Made by a program: the position numbers and the translations under genes. From the NCBI RefSeq assembly GCF_023674425.1, contig NZ_CP098401.1:372001-436000 (forward strand): a stretch of DNA of 64,000 bases. Reading direction: 5' to 3'. This document shows, piece by piece, positions 21,401-28,001 of this stretch. The DNA is from Sphingomonas donggukensis. GTDB taxonomy: Bacteria; Pseudomonadota; Alphaproteobacteria; Sphingomonadales; Sphingomonadaceae. Numbering within the stretch: position 1 is the stretch's first letter; every line of letters starts with the position of its first letter. The notes under the pieces were generated by a model, which was given only the letters and a program-made list of their open reading frames with translations, had not been told where the DNA came from and searched no databases.

Positions 21401-21633
21401 GCCGGCTGGCGAAGCTGCCGTTCGTCTTCAACATCACGATTCGGGCGCCCTTCCGACAGCTCGCCGATTCGGTGCGCAGCTATTACGATCCGTCGCGTCT
21501 GATCGAACGCAACTTGCCCGCCTTGCTCGAGGAGCGGAAACGCCGCGAGCAGGGGCTGCTGCCCAACGTCATTCAGTCTCCCGCCATTCAGCCTCCCGCC
21601 ATTCAGCCTCCCGAAAGCGAGAAGAAGCCATGA
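18472..21633 (+). CDS. ydbH: AsmA-like intermembrane protein YdbH
   Basis: YdbH, with TamB and YhdP, is one of the large AsmA-like proteins proposed to bridge inner and outer membranes for phospholipid transport. Starting at the GTG at 18472 (GGGAG six bases upstream), the protein has 1053 residues: a basic start, one membrane helix (about 22-41), then a very long beta-rich periplasmic part with repeated Gly/Ala-rich strands. The C-terminal region, with FDGTLPMIFDERGGRIENG, fits the YdbH C-terminal domain. The last residues contain a short Pro-rich tandem repeat. The ynbE and ydbL genes follow, as in E. coli. Confidence 0.87.
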   Translation: MTDADGETMGEGGGRRRMKRRWRTLIALLIVFVIAVVGVWTQRKPIATGFVARELAKRGVPARYKIASIGLSTQRLTDVVIGDPANPDLVADWVEVATHVGLSGATVTGLSAGHVRMRARLIDGKLSLGAIDRLMPPPSGKPFALPALDARLEDVRLRVETPYGLVGVKLKGSGKLNDGFAGRLAAVSDRLVLDGCTATRAAAATAVRISGGRPTIEGPTRLASLDCGGAEVSGIAADVAVTLGAALDRWTGRTRLAAAGARSGSYAVGQTMARLTFAGTAQATAGDASLTAARPRAPQGGAESLTLDGRYRVGAGGAEFAGRTQVAHAAIAPDLVAGVRRLDTGAGTPIAPLATALSRAVVAAARDLSADGAVEAVVRGGRAAVRLTALEASSTSGARMSVGGEQLRFGNIETGGRIAIAGGGLPQATVDLVQTPGGLSGRAVVAPYSAGGATLALTPVAFRGLGASITQVTTVATLSGPLGDGRIDGLRLPVDARWRGARLVVNPACTPVAWRRLSISGLVLNPARLALCPTQGALVTLDRGQLGGGARIAAPRLTGTLGGSPLTLAAAGSELRLGDGGFGLREVAARIGAAGRVTRIDAGRIEGRIAGGGVSGSFAGAGGQIGNVPLILSDAAGDWRLQRGVLDLTGALKVSDAAPEPRFKPLDGRQVALTLAGGRITARGVLIAPKDGSKVADVTLAHLLSSGAGRARLTVPNIRFATKGLQPDDLTPITYGVIAAVDGSVAGQGDIAWNRDGVTSTGSFGTDRMDLAAAFGPVSGIKGRIVFTDLLGLVSAPEQIATVETINPGITVENGTVRFQLVGNSRVQVAGARWPFAGGELTLDPTLLDFNANQERRMTFNVVRADAAAFLQQFDFDNLQATGIFDGTLPMIFDERGGRIENGRLASRAGGSIAYIGTITEKDVGVWGNLAFQALKALNYRQLNLTLNGPLAGEMVTEIRFAGVSQGAGTKSNFIIRRLAKLPFVFNITIRAPFRQLADSVRSYYDPSRLIERNLPALLEERKRREQGLLPNVIQSPAIQPPAIQPPESEKKP
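21571..21615 (+). repeat. Three tandem 15-base units at the end of ydbH
   Basis: Three nearly identical in-frame units of ATTCAGCCTCCCGCC encode IQSPA-IQPPA-IQPPE at the C-terminus of YdbH. The repeat is a whole number of codons, so copy number could change without a frameshift. Confidence 0.85.
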
Positions 21634-21860
21634 ACGATACCGGATTGCACTCTGCGCGGGGTTGCGCGAGCATCCTGGGAATGAAGAGGACGATGGTTCT
21701 GGCGATGGCAATGACCGGTTTGACGGGCGGGTGCGTGAACGTGACCGCGCCCGACAAGCCGATCGTCATCAACCTGAACATCTCGATCACCCAGGAAGTG
21801 GTGTATCGTCTCGATGGCGAGGCGAAATCGCTGATCCAGAACAACCCGGGGATTTTCTGA
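21630..21860 (+). CDS. ynbE: YnbE-family lipoprotein
   Basis: YnbE is a small outer-membrane lipoprotein that works with YdbH in E. coli. The first ATG (21630) overlaps the ydbH stop (ATGA) and gives 76 residues. A second ATG at 21681 gives 59 residues with a signal ending MTGLTGGC, close to the E. coli length, and is probably the true start of the lipoprotein. The mature part PDKPIVINLNISITQEVVYRLD matches the YnbE pattern, ending with the typical PGIF. Confidence 0.87.
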   Translation: MNDTGLHSARGCASILGMKRTMVLAMAMTGLTGGCVNVTAPDKPIVINLNISITQEVVYRLDGEAKSLIQNNPGIF

Positions 21861-21862
21861 CC

Positions 21863-22243
21863 ATGAAGACGCTTCACATCGCTGCGCTGATCGCCGTCGC
21901 TGCCGCTGGCGCGTTCGTCGCGACCGCCGCCTATGCGCAGCGCGATCCCGCCTATGCCGCTGCCCGCGCATCGGGCGAGGTCGGCGAGCAGCCCGACGGC
22001 TATCTGGGCATCGTCGGCAGCCCGACGGCGGCGCTGCGCGCGCTGGTCAACAACATCAATATCCAGCGCAAGGCGGCGTATGCCAAGCAGGCCGGCAACG
22101 GATCGACGATCGAGCAATTCGCGTTCGTCTCGGGCTGCAACCTGATCGCACAGACCCAGCCGGGCGAGAAATACCAGTCGCCGACCGGCCAGTGGATGAC
22201 CCGCGGTGCTGGCGCACCGACCCGCGACGCGCGCTGCGTCTGA
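21863..22243 (+). CDS. ydbL: YdbL-family periplasmic protein (DUF1318)
   Basis: YdbL is the third member of the ydbH-ynbE-ydbL unit and is thought to act as a periplasmic chaperone or modulator of the YdbH-YnbE pair. The 126-residue protein has a signal peptide ending AAYAQ at about 24. The mature part contains GEQPDGYLGIVG and VNNINIQRKAAYAKQA, typical of DUF1318. It starts two bases after the ynbE stop. A Cys near the C-terminus and another in SGCNLIAQT could pair. Confidence 0.88.
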   Translation: MKTLHIAALIAVAAAGAFVATAAYAQRDPAYAAARASGEVGEQPDGYLGIVGSPTAALRALVNNINIQRKAAYAKQAGNGSTIEQFAFVSGCNLIAQTQPGEKYQSPTGQWMTRGAGAPTRDARCV

Positions 22244-22277
22244 ACGCTGGCTGCTGCGCGACTGGCTGATACCTTCG

Positions 22278-22306
22278 CCCCATCTCCCCCGCGGGAGATG
22301 GGGTTT
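22278..22306 (+). terminator. Intrinsic terminator after ydbL
   Basis: A perfect 11-bp stem (CCCCATCTCCC/GGGAGATGGGG) with loop CCGC is followed by TTTCGG. It lies 34 bases after the ydbL stop and fits the end of the ydbH operon, though the T-run is short. The rest of the gap up to atpI shows no further structure. Confidence 0.75.
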
Positions 22307-22410
22307 CGGTTGACTCGGCCCAACCCGTTTTCTAAAGCGCGCGTGCCTTGGCGGGCTCGCCGCTCGGCTGTTCGACATGCCCGCTTTATCGCAAGAGTGG
22401 AGCATGACGC

Positions 22411-22728
22411 GTGGCAGAGAGAGAGCCCGGACTGGACCCACTCGCAGAGGACGCCCGACTGATTTCGCTCGATGAGCGGCTGGCCCGGGCGAAGACCGAC
22501 GAGGCGATCAGGACCGGAGAGGCACAGGATGGATCCGAGGCGAGCTATCGCCTGGGCAATCGTGTGCTTGCCGAACTGATCGGGGGAATGGTCGGAGGGG
22601 CGCTGGTCGGCTGGGTGCTCGACCGGTTCCTCGGTACGTCCCCGTGGCTCCTGCTCGGCCTGCTGTTCCTCGGGATAGCGGCGGCGTTCAGGAACATCAT
22701 CAGGATTTCCAGCGGACGCTCGAAGTGA
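22411..22728 (+). CDS. atpI: ATP synthase accessory protein AtpI
   Basis: AtpI is a small membrane protein encoded ahead of the Fo genes and involved in c-ring assembly. The 105-residue protein has a charged N-terminal 45 residues and two hydrophobic segments: LAELIGGMVGGALVGWVLDRF and WLLLGLLFLGIAAAF. The start is GTG at 22411 with GGAG about nine bases upstream. It leads the operon atpI-atpB-atpE-atpF'-atpF. Confidence 0.92.
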   Translation: MAEREPGLDPLAEDARLISLDERLARAKTDEAIRTGEAQDGSEASYRLGNRVLAELIGGMVGGALVGWVLDRFLGTSPWLLLGLLFLGIAAAFRNIIRISSGRSK

Positions 22729-22791
22729 TTTTCGGGCGTCTCTTGTAATTTCGGCCACGTATCTTTGGCCAGGTTTTCAGGAAGCGAGCGC

Positions 22792-23577
22792 GTGTCAGGA
22801 CAGTCCACCAAGATCGACCCGATGCACCAGTTCCAGGTGCAGACGATCTGGGACGGCTTCACGATCGGGGGCCACCAGATCGCCTTCACCAATTCCGCCG
22901 CATGGATGTGTGTGACGGTCGTGGTGCTGTGGCTGTTCATGCTGGGCGGCATGAAGCGCCAGATCGTACCCGGCCGCTGGCAGATGATGGTCGAGGGGTT
23001 CACGAACTTCATCGATTCGCTGCTGACTCAGAACCTGGGCAAGGCGACCGGCCGCAAGTATCTGCCCTACGTCTTCTCGCTGTTCATGTTCATCCTGTTC
23101 GCCAACGTGCTGGGCCTGCTGCCGCTGGGCGTCGTCGGGGTGCATCCGTTCACCTTCACCAGCCACTTCACGATCACCGGCGTGCTGGCGATCATGAGCT
23201 TCTCGATCGTGCTGGTCGTCGGCTTCTGGAAGCATGGCCTGCATTTCTTCAGCCTGTTCGTGCCGCACGGCACGCCGCTGCCGATGATTCCGGTGATCGC
23301 GCCGATCGAATTCGTCTCGTTCATCGTGCGGCCGTTCTCGCTCGGCCTGCGACTGTTCGTCGCGATGACGGCGGGCCACGTGCTGCTGAAGGTGCTGGCC
23401 GGCTTCGTCATCAATTCGGCCAACGCCGGCGCCGGCTACGGCGTGCTGGTCGGCATCCCCAGCTTCACGCTGATGGTCGGCATCTCGGCACTCGAGCTGC
23501 TGGTCGCGGGCATTCAGGCCTATGTCTTTGCGCTGCTGACGTCGTTGTACATCAACGATGCCGAGCATCTGCACTGA
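22792..23577 (+). CDS. atpB: ATP synthase Fo subunit a
   Basis: Subunit a forms the half-channels for proton flow at the c-ring. The GTG at 22792, with AGGA upstream, gives 261 residues with several membrane helices. The essential arginine lies in [17 protein letters not shown], and the last helix carries [20 protein letters not shown] reading at 22765 would add nine residues and lacks a ribosome site. Confidence 0.95.
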   Translation: MSGQSTKIDPMHQFQVQTIWDGFTIGGHQIAFTNSAAWMCVTVVVLWLFMLGGMKRQIVPGRWQMMVEGFTNFIDSLLTQNLGKATGRKYLPYVFSLFMFILFANVLGLLPLGVVGVHPFTFTSHFTITGVLAIMSFSIVLVVGFWKHGLHFFSLFVPHGTPLPMIPVIAPIEFVSFIVRPFSLGLRLFVAMTAGHVLLKVLAGFVINSANAGAGYGVLVGIPSFTLMVGISALELLVAGIQAYVFALLTSLYINDAEHLH

Positions 23578-23621
23578 GTTTTCTACTACCAACCAACATC
23601 TTACACGCAGGAGTTATTAAA

Positions 23622-23849
23622 ATGGACGCAGAAGCAGCCAAGCTGATCGGTGCGGGTCTCGCGGCAATCGGCGCCGGCATGGCCGCCATCGGCGTGGGCA
23701 CGGTCTTCGGTCAGTTCCTCGAAGGCGCGCTGCGCAATCCGGGCGCTGCCGACGGCCAGCAGGGTCGCCTGTTCATCGGCTTCGCGGCCGCCGAGCTGCT
23801 CGGCCTGCTCGCGTTCGTCGTCGCGATGATCCTGATCTTCGTCGCGTAA
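23622..23849 (+). CDS. atpE: ATP synthase Fo subunit c
   Basis: The c subunit forms the rotating ring. The 75 residues fold as two helices joined by the polar loop [12 protein letters not shown], with the proton-carrying carboxylate at E58 ([13 protein letters not shown]). The ATG at 23622 has CAGGAG upstream. The sequence is of the proton type seen in alphaproteobacteria. Confidence 0.97.
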   Translation: MDAEAAKLIGAGLAAIGAGMAAIGVGTVFGQFLEGALRNPGAADGQQGRLFIGFAAAELLGLLAFVVAMILIFVA

Positions 23850-23904
23850 CATCCTTTTCAAGTCGGGGTCCGGTGCAGGCGCGCCGGGCCCGACGAGGAA
23901 ACCA

Positions 23905-24396
23905 ATGCCCCAGATAGCCCAACTCGGAGCGACATGGGCCAGCCAAGTCTTCTGGCTGGTGCTGACGTTCGGCATCGTCTTCCTGGTCGTCGGCCGGGGG
24001 ATGGTGCCCAAGGTCCAGTCGACGATCGACCTGCGCGACGCCAGCGTCGCGGCCGACCTGACCGCGGCGGAAGCCGCGCGGGCCGAAGCCGATGCGCAGG
24101 AAGATCGCTGGCGGACGCAGGAAAACGCCGCGCGCGACCGTGCCCAGCGCACGATCGGCGAGGCGCGGGCCAAGGCGGCTGCCGCGACCGAGGCGACGCT
24201 GGCCAAGGCCGGCGAAACCTCGAACGCGCAGATCGCCGCCGCCGAGGCGAACATCGCGGCGGCATCGACCGCGGCGATGGCCGAGATCGAAGGCGTGGCG
24301 ACCGAGGCGGCGCAGGACATCGTCCAGCGCCTGTCGGGTGCCAAGGTCACCAAGACGGATGCCGCGAAAGCGGTGAAGGCGGCGATGCATGGCTAA
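23905..24396 (+). CDS. atpF': ATP synthase Fo subunit b'
   Basis: One of two different stator b-type subunits, a hallmark of alphaproteobacteria and phototrophs. A single N-terminal membrane helix (about 11-30) is followed by a long Ala/Glu-rich coiled coil to residue 163. It lacks the long N-terminal tail of the next gene, and its end overlaps that gene by eight bases. Confidence 0.93.
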   Translation: MPQIAQLGATWASQVFWLVLTFGIVFLVVGRGMVPKVQSTIDLRDASVAADLTAAEAARAEADAQEDRWRTQENAARDRAQRTIGEARAKAAAATEATLAKAGETSNAQIAAAEANIAAASTAAMAEIEGVATEAAQDIVQRLSGAKVTKTDAAKAVKAAMHG

Positions 24397-25018
24397 CGTA
24401 ACCGCCGGTTCGGTCGAGGTCGCGCAGAACCTGTCGAACGCCGACCACGCGCAGGGCCTGCCCGATACGGGCGGCAAGGCCGTGACCACCGAACATGCCG
24501 AGGTCGGCACCGAGCATCACGCCGACCCCGCCTTCCTGGGCCTCGACGCGACGGTCTGGGTGTCGCTCGCGATGCTGGCGTTCCTGGCGATCCTGATCGT
24601 CAAGAAGGTACCGGCGGTGATCGCCGCTGGCCTCGACAAGCAGATCGCGGCGATCCGCCAGCGTCTGGAGGAAGCCAAGCAGCTTCGTACCGAGGCGGAA
24701 GCACTGCGCGACGAATATGCGCGCAAGCTGGGCGACATCGAGAACCAGACCCGCGCGATCGTCGAACATGCCGAGGACGAGGCCAAGGCGATGATCGCCA
24801 AGGCCGAAACCGACGCCGCGGACCTGGTGACGCGCCGCGCGCGCATGGCCGAGGACAAGATCGCGGCCGCCGAGCGTACTGCGATCGCCGACGTCCGCGC
24901 TAAGGCCGCCGACGCCGCTACCCGCGCCGCGGGCACGCTGATCGCGGCGAAGCATGGTGCGGAGGCCGATCAGTCGCTGGTCGACAAGACGATCGCCGGA
25001 TTGGGCCGATTGAACTGA
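24389..25018 (+). CDS. atpF: ATP synthase Fo subunit b
   Basis: Second stator subunit, 209 residues. It has an unusual soluble N-terminal extension of about 50 residues containing several His (EHAEVGTEHHADP), then a membrane helix (about 53-72) and a long coiled coil rich in Ala, Glu and Lys. The gene ends the Fo operon; the F1 genes are not in this window, as is usual in this group. Confidence 0.93.
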   Translation: MANVTAGSVEVAQNLSNADHAQGLPDTGGKAVTTEHAEVGTEHHADPAFLGLDATVWVSLAMLAFLAILIVKKVPAVIAAGLDKQIAAIRQRLEEAKQLRTEAEALRDEYARKLGDIENQTRAIVEHAEDEAKAMIAKAETDAADLVTRRARMAEDKIAAAERTAIADVRAKAADAATRAAGTLIAAKHGAEADQSLVDKTIAGLGRLN

Positions 25019-25061
25019 TCGTCGGTTCGGCTGCGGACGCGGCGGGATCGGATGGACAAGC

Positions 25062-25091
25062 GGACGGCGGGCCTTCGGGTCCGCCGTTTTG
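25062..25091 (+). terminator. Intrinsic terminator of the Fo operon
   Basis: A 10-bp stem (ACGGCGGGCC/GGTCCGCCGT, one G-T pair) with the stable loop TTCG is followed by TTTTGCG, 45 bases after the atpF stop. This is a convincing rho-independent terminator. The 140 bases from here to the next start show nothing else clear. Confidence 0.9.
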
Positions 25092-25231
25092 CGTTGCAGG
25101 GGCCATCCGTGCGCGAGTTACTGACACTGTGCCTCCCGATCACCCGCACGCCCGATGCAGCCGACTGCCTCGACACCCGGCGTGCTGCCGCATAGCCTTC
25201 CGGTGATACGGTAATCATCGGGAGTAGCTTC

Positions 25232-27037
25232 ATGGATCGTCGCGCATTGCTGGCCGGGGGTGGTGCCTTGGCGGTGGCTTCGGCGTTGCCCGTGGTTCCG
25301 GCCACCGCCGCGGCGCGGGACGATGCGGCGTTTCGGGCGATGCTCGACCGGTTCTTCTACGACCGGCTGGCCGAAAGCCCGGAGGGCGCGACGCGGCTGG
25401 GGCTCGACACGGGCGCGCGGGCGGGGCTGCGGTCGAAGCTGTCGGACGAGGGGTCGCGCGGACGGGTGCGCGGGCTGGCGCGGGCGCGGACCGAGCAGGC
25501 GGAGCTGCGCAAGTTCGACCGGGCGGCGCTGTCCCCGGCGTCGCAGCTCGATTACGATATCGTCGACTATCAGCTGGCGCAGACGCTGAAGGGTGCGCGC
25601 TTCACCTATGGCTCGGCGGGCGGGCGGTATGCGCCTTATGTGCTGAGCCAGTTGAGCGGGCCGTACCGCGACGTTCCCGACTTCTTGGAATCGCAGCATC
25701 GCATCGTGTCAGCTGGCGACGCCGACGCCTATCTCGCCCGCCTGACCGCGTTCGCCACCGCGATCGACCAGAGTTCTGAGCAGCAGCGCGAGGATGCGGC
25801 CAAGGGGGTGTTCGCGCCCGACTATATCCTCGACACGACGCTGAAGCAGCTGGCGGCGGTCCGCGACCAGCCCGCCGCAGCGACCGTCATGGTGACGGCA
25901 CTGGCGGCGAAGTTGAAGGCCGCAAAGCTGGATGGAGCGCGGGTCGCCGCCGCCGAGCGCATCGTGGCGGACAAGGTGTTCCCCGCGCTTGATCGTCAGC
26001 GCGCGCTGGTCACCGAGTTGCGGGCCAAAGCGGTCCATGACGCCGGGGTCTGGCGGCTGCCTGACGGAGAGGCCTATTACGCCGCCGCGGCGGAGGCGGC
26101 ATCGACGGTGGCGCTGTCGGGCGACGACATCCACCGCCTCGGCCTCGACCAGGTCGCGCAGATTGCGGCGCGGATCGATGCGATCCTGAAGCGGCAGGGG
26201 ATGACGCAGGGGACCGTCGGCGCGCGGCTGGTGGCGCTCAACCAGCGGCCCGATCAGTTGTTCGCGAACACCGATCCGGGTCGCGAGCAGTTGCTGGCGC
26301 TGCTGAACGGGCAGGTGAAAGCGATGTACGCGCGCCTGCCGGAGCAATTCGCGACGTTGCCCAAGGCGCCGGTCGAGGTCCGCCGCGTGCCGCCATCGAT
26401 CCAGGCGGGGTCACCGGGCGGCTATTATCAGGCGGCGTCGCTCGACGGGTCGCGGCCCGGCATCTACTACATCAACCTGCGCGACACTTTCGATCGGCCG
26501 AAGTTCGGACTGGCGACGCTCAGCTATCACGAGGCGGTGCCGGGGCATCATATGCAGGTGATGATCGCGCTGGAGAGCCAGGACATCCCGCTGATCCGCC
26601 GCCGCGGCGGCTTCAGCGGCTATTCGGAAGGGTGGGGACTGTATTCCGAGCAGCTCGCCGACGAGATGGGCATGTACGACGGCGACCCGCTGGGGCAGGT
26701 CGGCTACCTCCAGTCGCTGCTGTTCCGTGCGACGAGGTTGGTAGTCGACTCCGGTATGCACGCGAAACGCTGGAGCCGCGAGAAGGCGACCGATTACCTG
26801 ATCGCGACGACCGGCATCGCGCGCGGTCGCAGCCAGGGCGAGATCGATCGCTACACGGTATGGCCGGGGCAGGCGACGAGCTACAAGATCGGCCACACCA
26901 AATGGGTCGAGCTGCGCGATGCCGCGAAGGCGCGGGCAGGAGCGACGTGGGATCCGAGGGCGTTCCATGACGTGCTGAAGCTGGGTGCTATGCCGCTGAC
27001 CGTGCTGGAGCGCGTGGTTCGCGCGCGGATGGCATAA
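25232..27037 (+). CDS. Exported DUF885 family protein, probable zinc peptidase
   Basis: A 601-residue protein with a Tat-like or Sec signal (MDRRALLAGGGALAVASAL, cleavage near 28). The motif HEAVPGHH at about 433-440 is the family signature and resembles a zinc-binding HExxH-type site; EGWGLYSEQL follows, as in related metallopeptidases. DUF885 proteins are thought to be peptidases, but their substrates are mostly unknown. A second gene of this family is at 61920. The gene stands alone behind the Fo terminator. Confidence 0.85.
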   Translation: MDRRALLAGGGALAVASALPVVPATAAARDDAAFRAMLDRFFYDRLAESPEGATRLGLDTGARAGLRSKLSDEGSRGRVRGLARARTEQAELRKFDRAALSPASQLDYDIVDYQLAQTLKGARFTYGSAGGRYAPYVLSQLSGPYRDVPDFLESQHRIVSAGDADAYLARLTAFATAIDQSSEQQREDAAKGVFAPDYILDTTLKQLAAVRDQPAAATVMVTALAAKLKAAKLDGARVAAAERIVADKVFPALDRQRALVTELRAKAVHDAGVWRLPDGEAYYAAAAEAASTVALSGDDIHRLGLDQVAQIAARIDAILKRQGMTQGTVGARLVALNQRPDQLFANTDPGREQLLALLNGQVKAMYARLPEQFATLPKAPVEVRRVPPSIQAGSPGGYYQAASLDGSRPGIYYINLRDTFDRPKFGLATLSYHEAVPGHHMQVMIALESQDIPLIRRRGGFSGYSEGWGLYSEQLADEMGMYDGDPLGQVGYLQSLLFRATRLVVDSGMHAKRWSREKATDYLIATTGIARGRSQGEIDRYTVWPGQATSYKIGHTKWVELRDAAKARAGATWDPRAFHDVLKLGAMPLTVLERVVRARMA

Positions 27038-27040
27038 ACT

Positions 27041-27163
27041 CCTCCCCGGCACGGGGAGGGGGCAGCGCGCAGCGCTGACGGAGGGGGCGGGCCACAAGCG
27101 ATACCGTACGTGGCCCGCCCCCTCCACCAGCCTACGGCTGGTCCCCCTCCCGTGCCGGGGAGG
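27041..27163. repeat. Nested GC-rich inverted repeat between converging genes
   Basis: Outer arms 27041-27060 (CCTCCCCGGCACGGGGAGGG, itself palindromic) and 27143-27163 pair almost perfectly. Inner arms 27080-27095 and 27110-27125 (GTGGCCCGCCCCCTCC) are a perfect match. The element separates two converging genes and could stop transcription from both sides. Its sequence differs from the CCGTTCG family. Confidence 0.88.
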
Positions 27164-27169
27164 ACTCAA

Positions 27170-27910
27170 TCACTTCGGCTTTCTGAACCGATAGGCGAAT
27201 TGGTCGGCCTTGCCGCGGATGCTGGGGTCGAACACGATCTTGTCGTGCGGGTCGGCGGGGTTGGCCCACAGCTTCGTCTCGCCGTCGTAGCGGAAGCCGG
27301 CGGCCTCAATCTCCTTGCGCACCGCGGCACCTTCTGCGCGGTGGAGCGTGTCGGCGACGGTGAAGCCGGTGCCCGCGGCGCTGGCGTTGTCGGCGACGAC
27401 CAGCGTCCCGCCGGGCTTCAGCGCGGCGTAGAGTTGCCTGGCGACCAGGCTGCCGGTCGTGGCGCCCGACACTTTCAGGTGCAGATCGTGCCAGTTCTGC
27501 ACGGTGATGATCGCGTCCAGCGGCTCTGGAAAGGCGAGGGCGCCGATGCCCGGGCGCAGCGGCACGACGTTCGCCCGGCCCTTCACCGCATCGTCCTGTT
27601 CGGTGCCGTAGGCGGCGCGGAAGCCGATGAATTCGGCGGGTTGATAGGCATAGACCTTTCCGCGAGGACCGACGACGCCGGACAGGATGCGCGTCCAGTA
27701 TCCGCCGCCCATGATATAGTCGGCGACCTTCATGCCGGGCTTGATCCCCGCGAAGGCGATGAACGCGCCGGGCTTGCGCGCGACGTCGCGGGCGGTGTCG
27801 GCGGCGGGGCGCGTCGGGCTGGCGAGCGCGGCCCTGACCTCGGGCGACGGACCCTGGGCGATCAGCGTGGCGGGGGCGGCGAGCAGAGCGGCGGCGAGCA
27901 GGCGTTTCAT
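27170..27910 (-). CDS. Exported methyltransferase-like protein
   Basis: The ATG at 27910, with GGGAGAGTCGCC upstream, gives 246 residues with a Sec-type signal peptide (MKRLLAAALLAAPATLIAQG). The rest looks like a class I SAM-methyltransferase fold: VADYIMGGGYWTRIL resembles motif I with GxG, and LDAIITVQNWHDLHL and KPGGTLVVADN resemble later motifs. It resembles COG4798-type proteins. SAM is not known to be available in the periplasm, so either the N-terminus stays in the cytoplasm or the fold has another use. Confidence 0.75.
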   Translation of the reverse strand: MKRLLAAALLAAPATLIAQGPSPEVRAALASPTRPAADTARDVARKPGAFIAFAGIKPGMKVADYIMGGGYWTRILSGVVGPRGKVYAYQPAEFIGFRAAYGTEQDDAVKGRANVVPLRPGIGALAFPEPLDAIITVQNWHDLHLKVSGATTGSLVARQLYAALKPGGTLVVADNASAAGTGFTVADTLHRAEGAAVRKEIEAAGFRYDGETKLWANPADPHDKIVFDPSIRGKADQFAYRFRKPK

Positions 27911-28001
27911 GGCGACTCTCCCTGATGTCCGCGGCGATGCTACGCCGCTTTCGTGTGCGCGGGAAGTTGCCCGCACGGCGATTGATTCCTAGATCGGGCG
28001 C

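Noticed and set aside
17757..21629. A very long plus-strand frame reading into ynbE
   Set aside because: Only its last 77 codons (21630-21860) are real (YnbE); the rest is out of frame with ydbH and antisense to radC.
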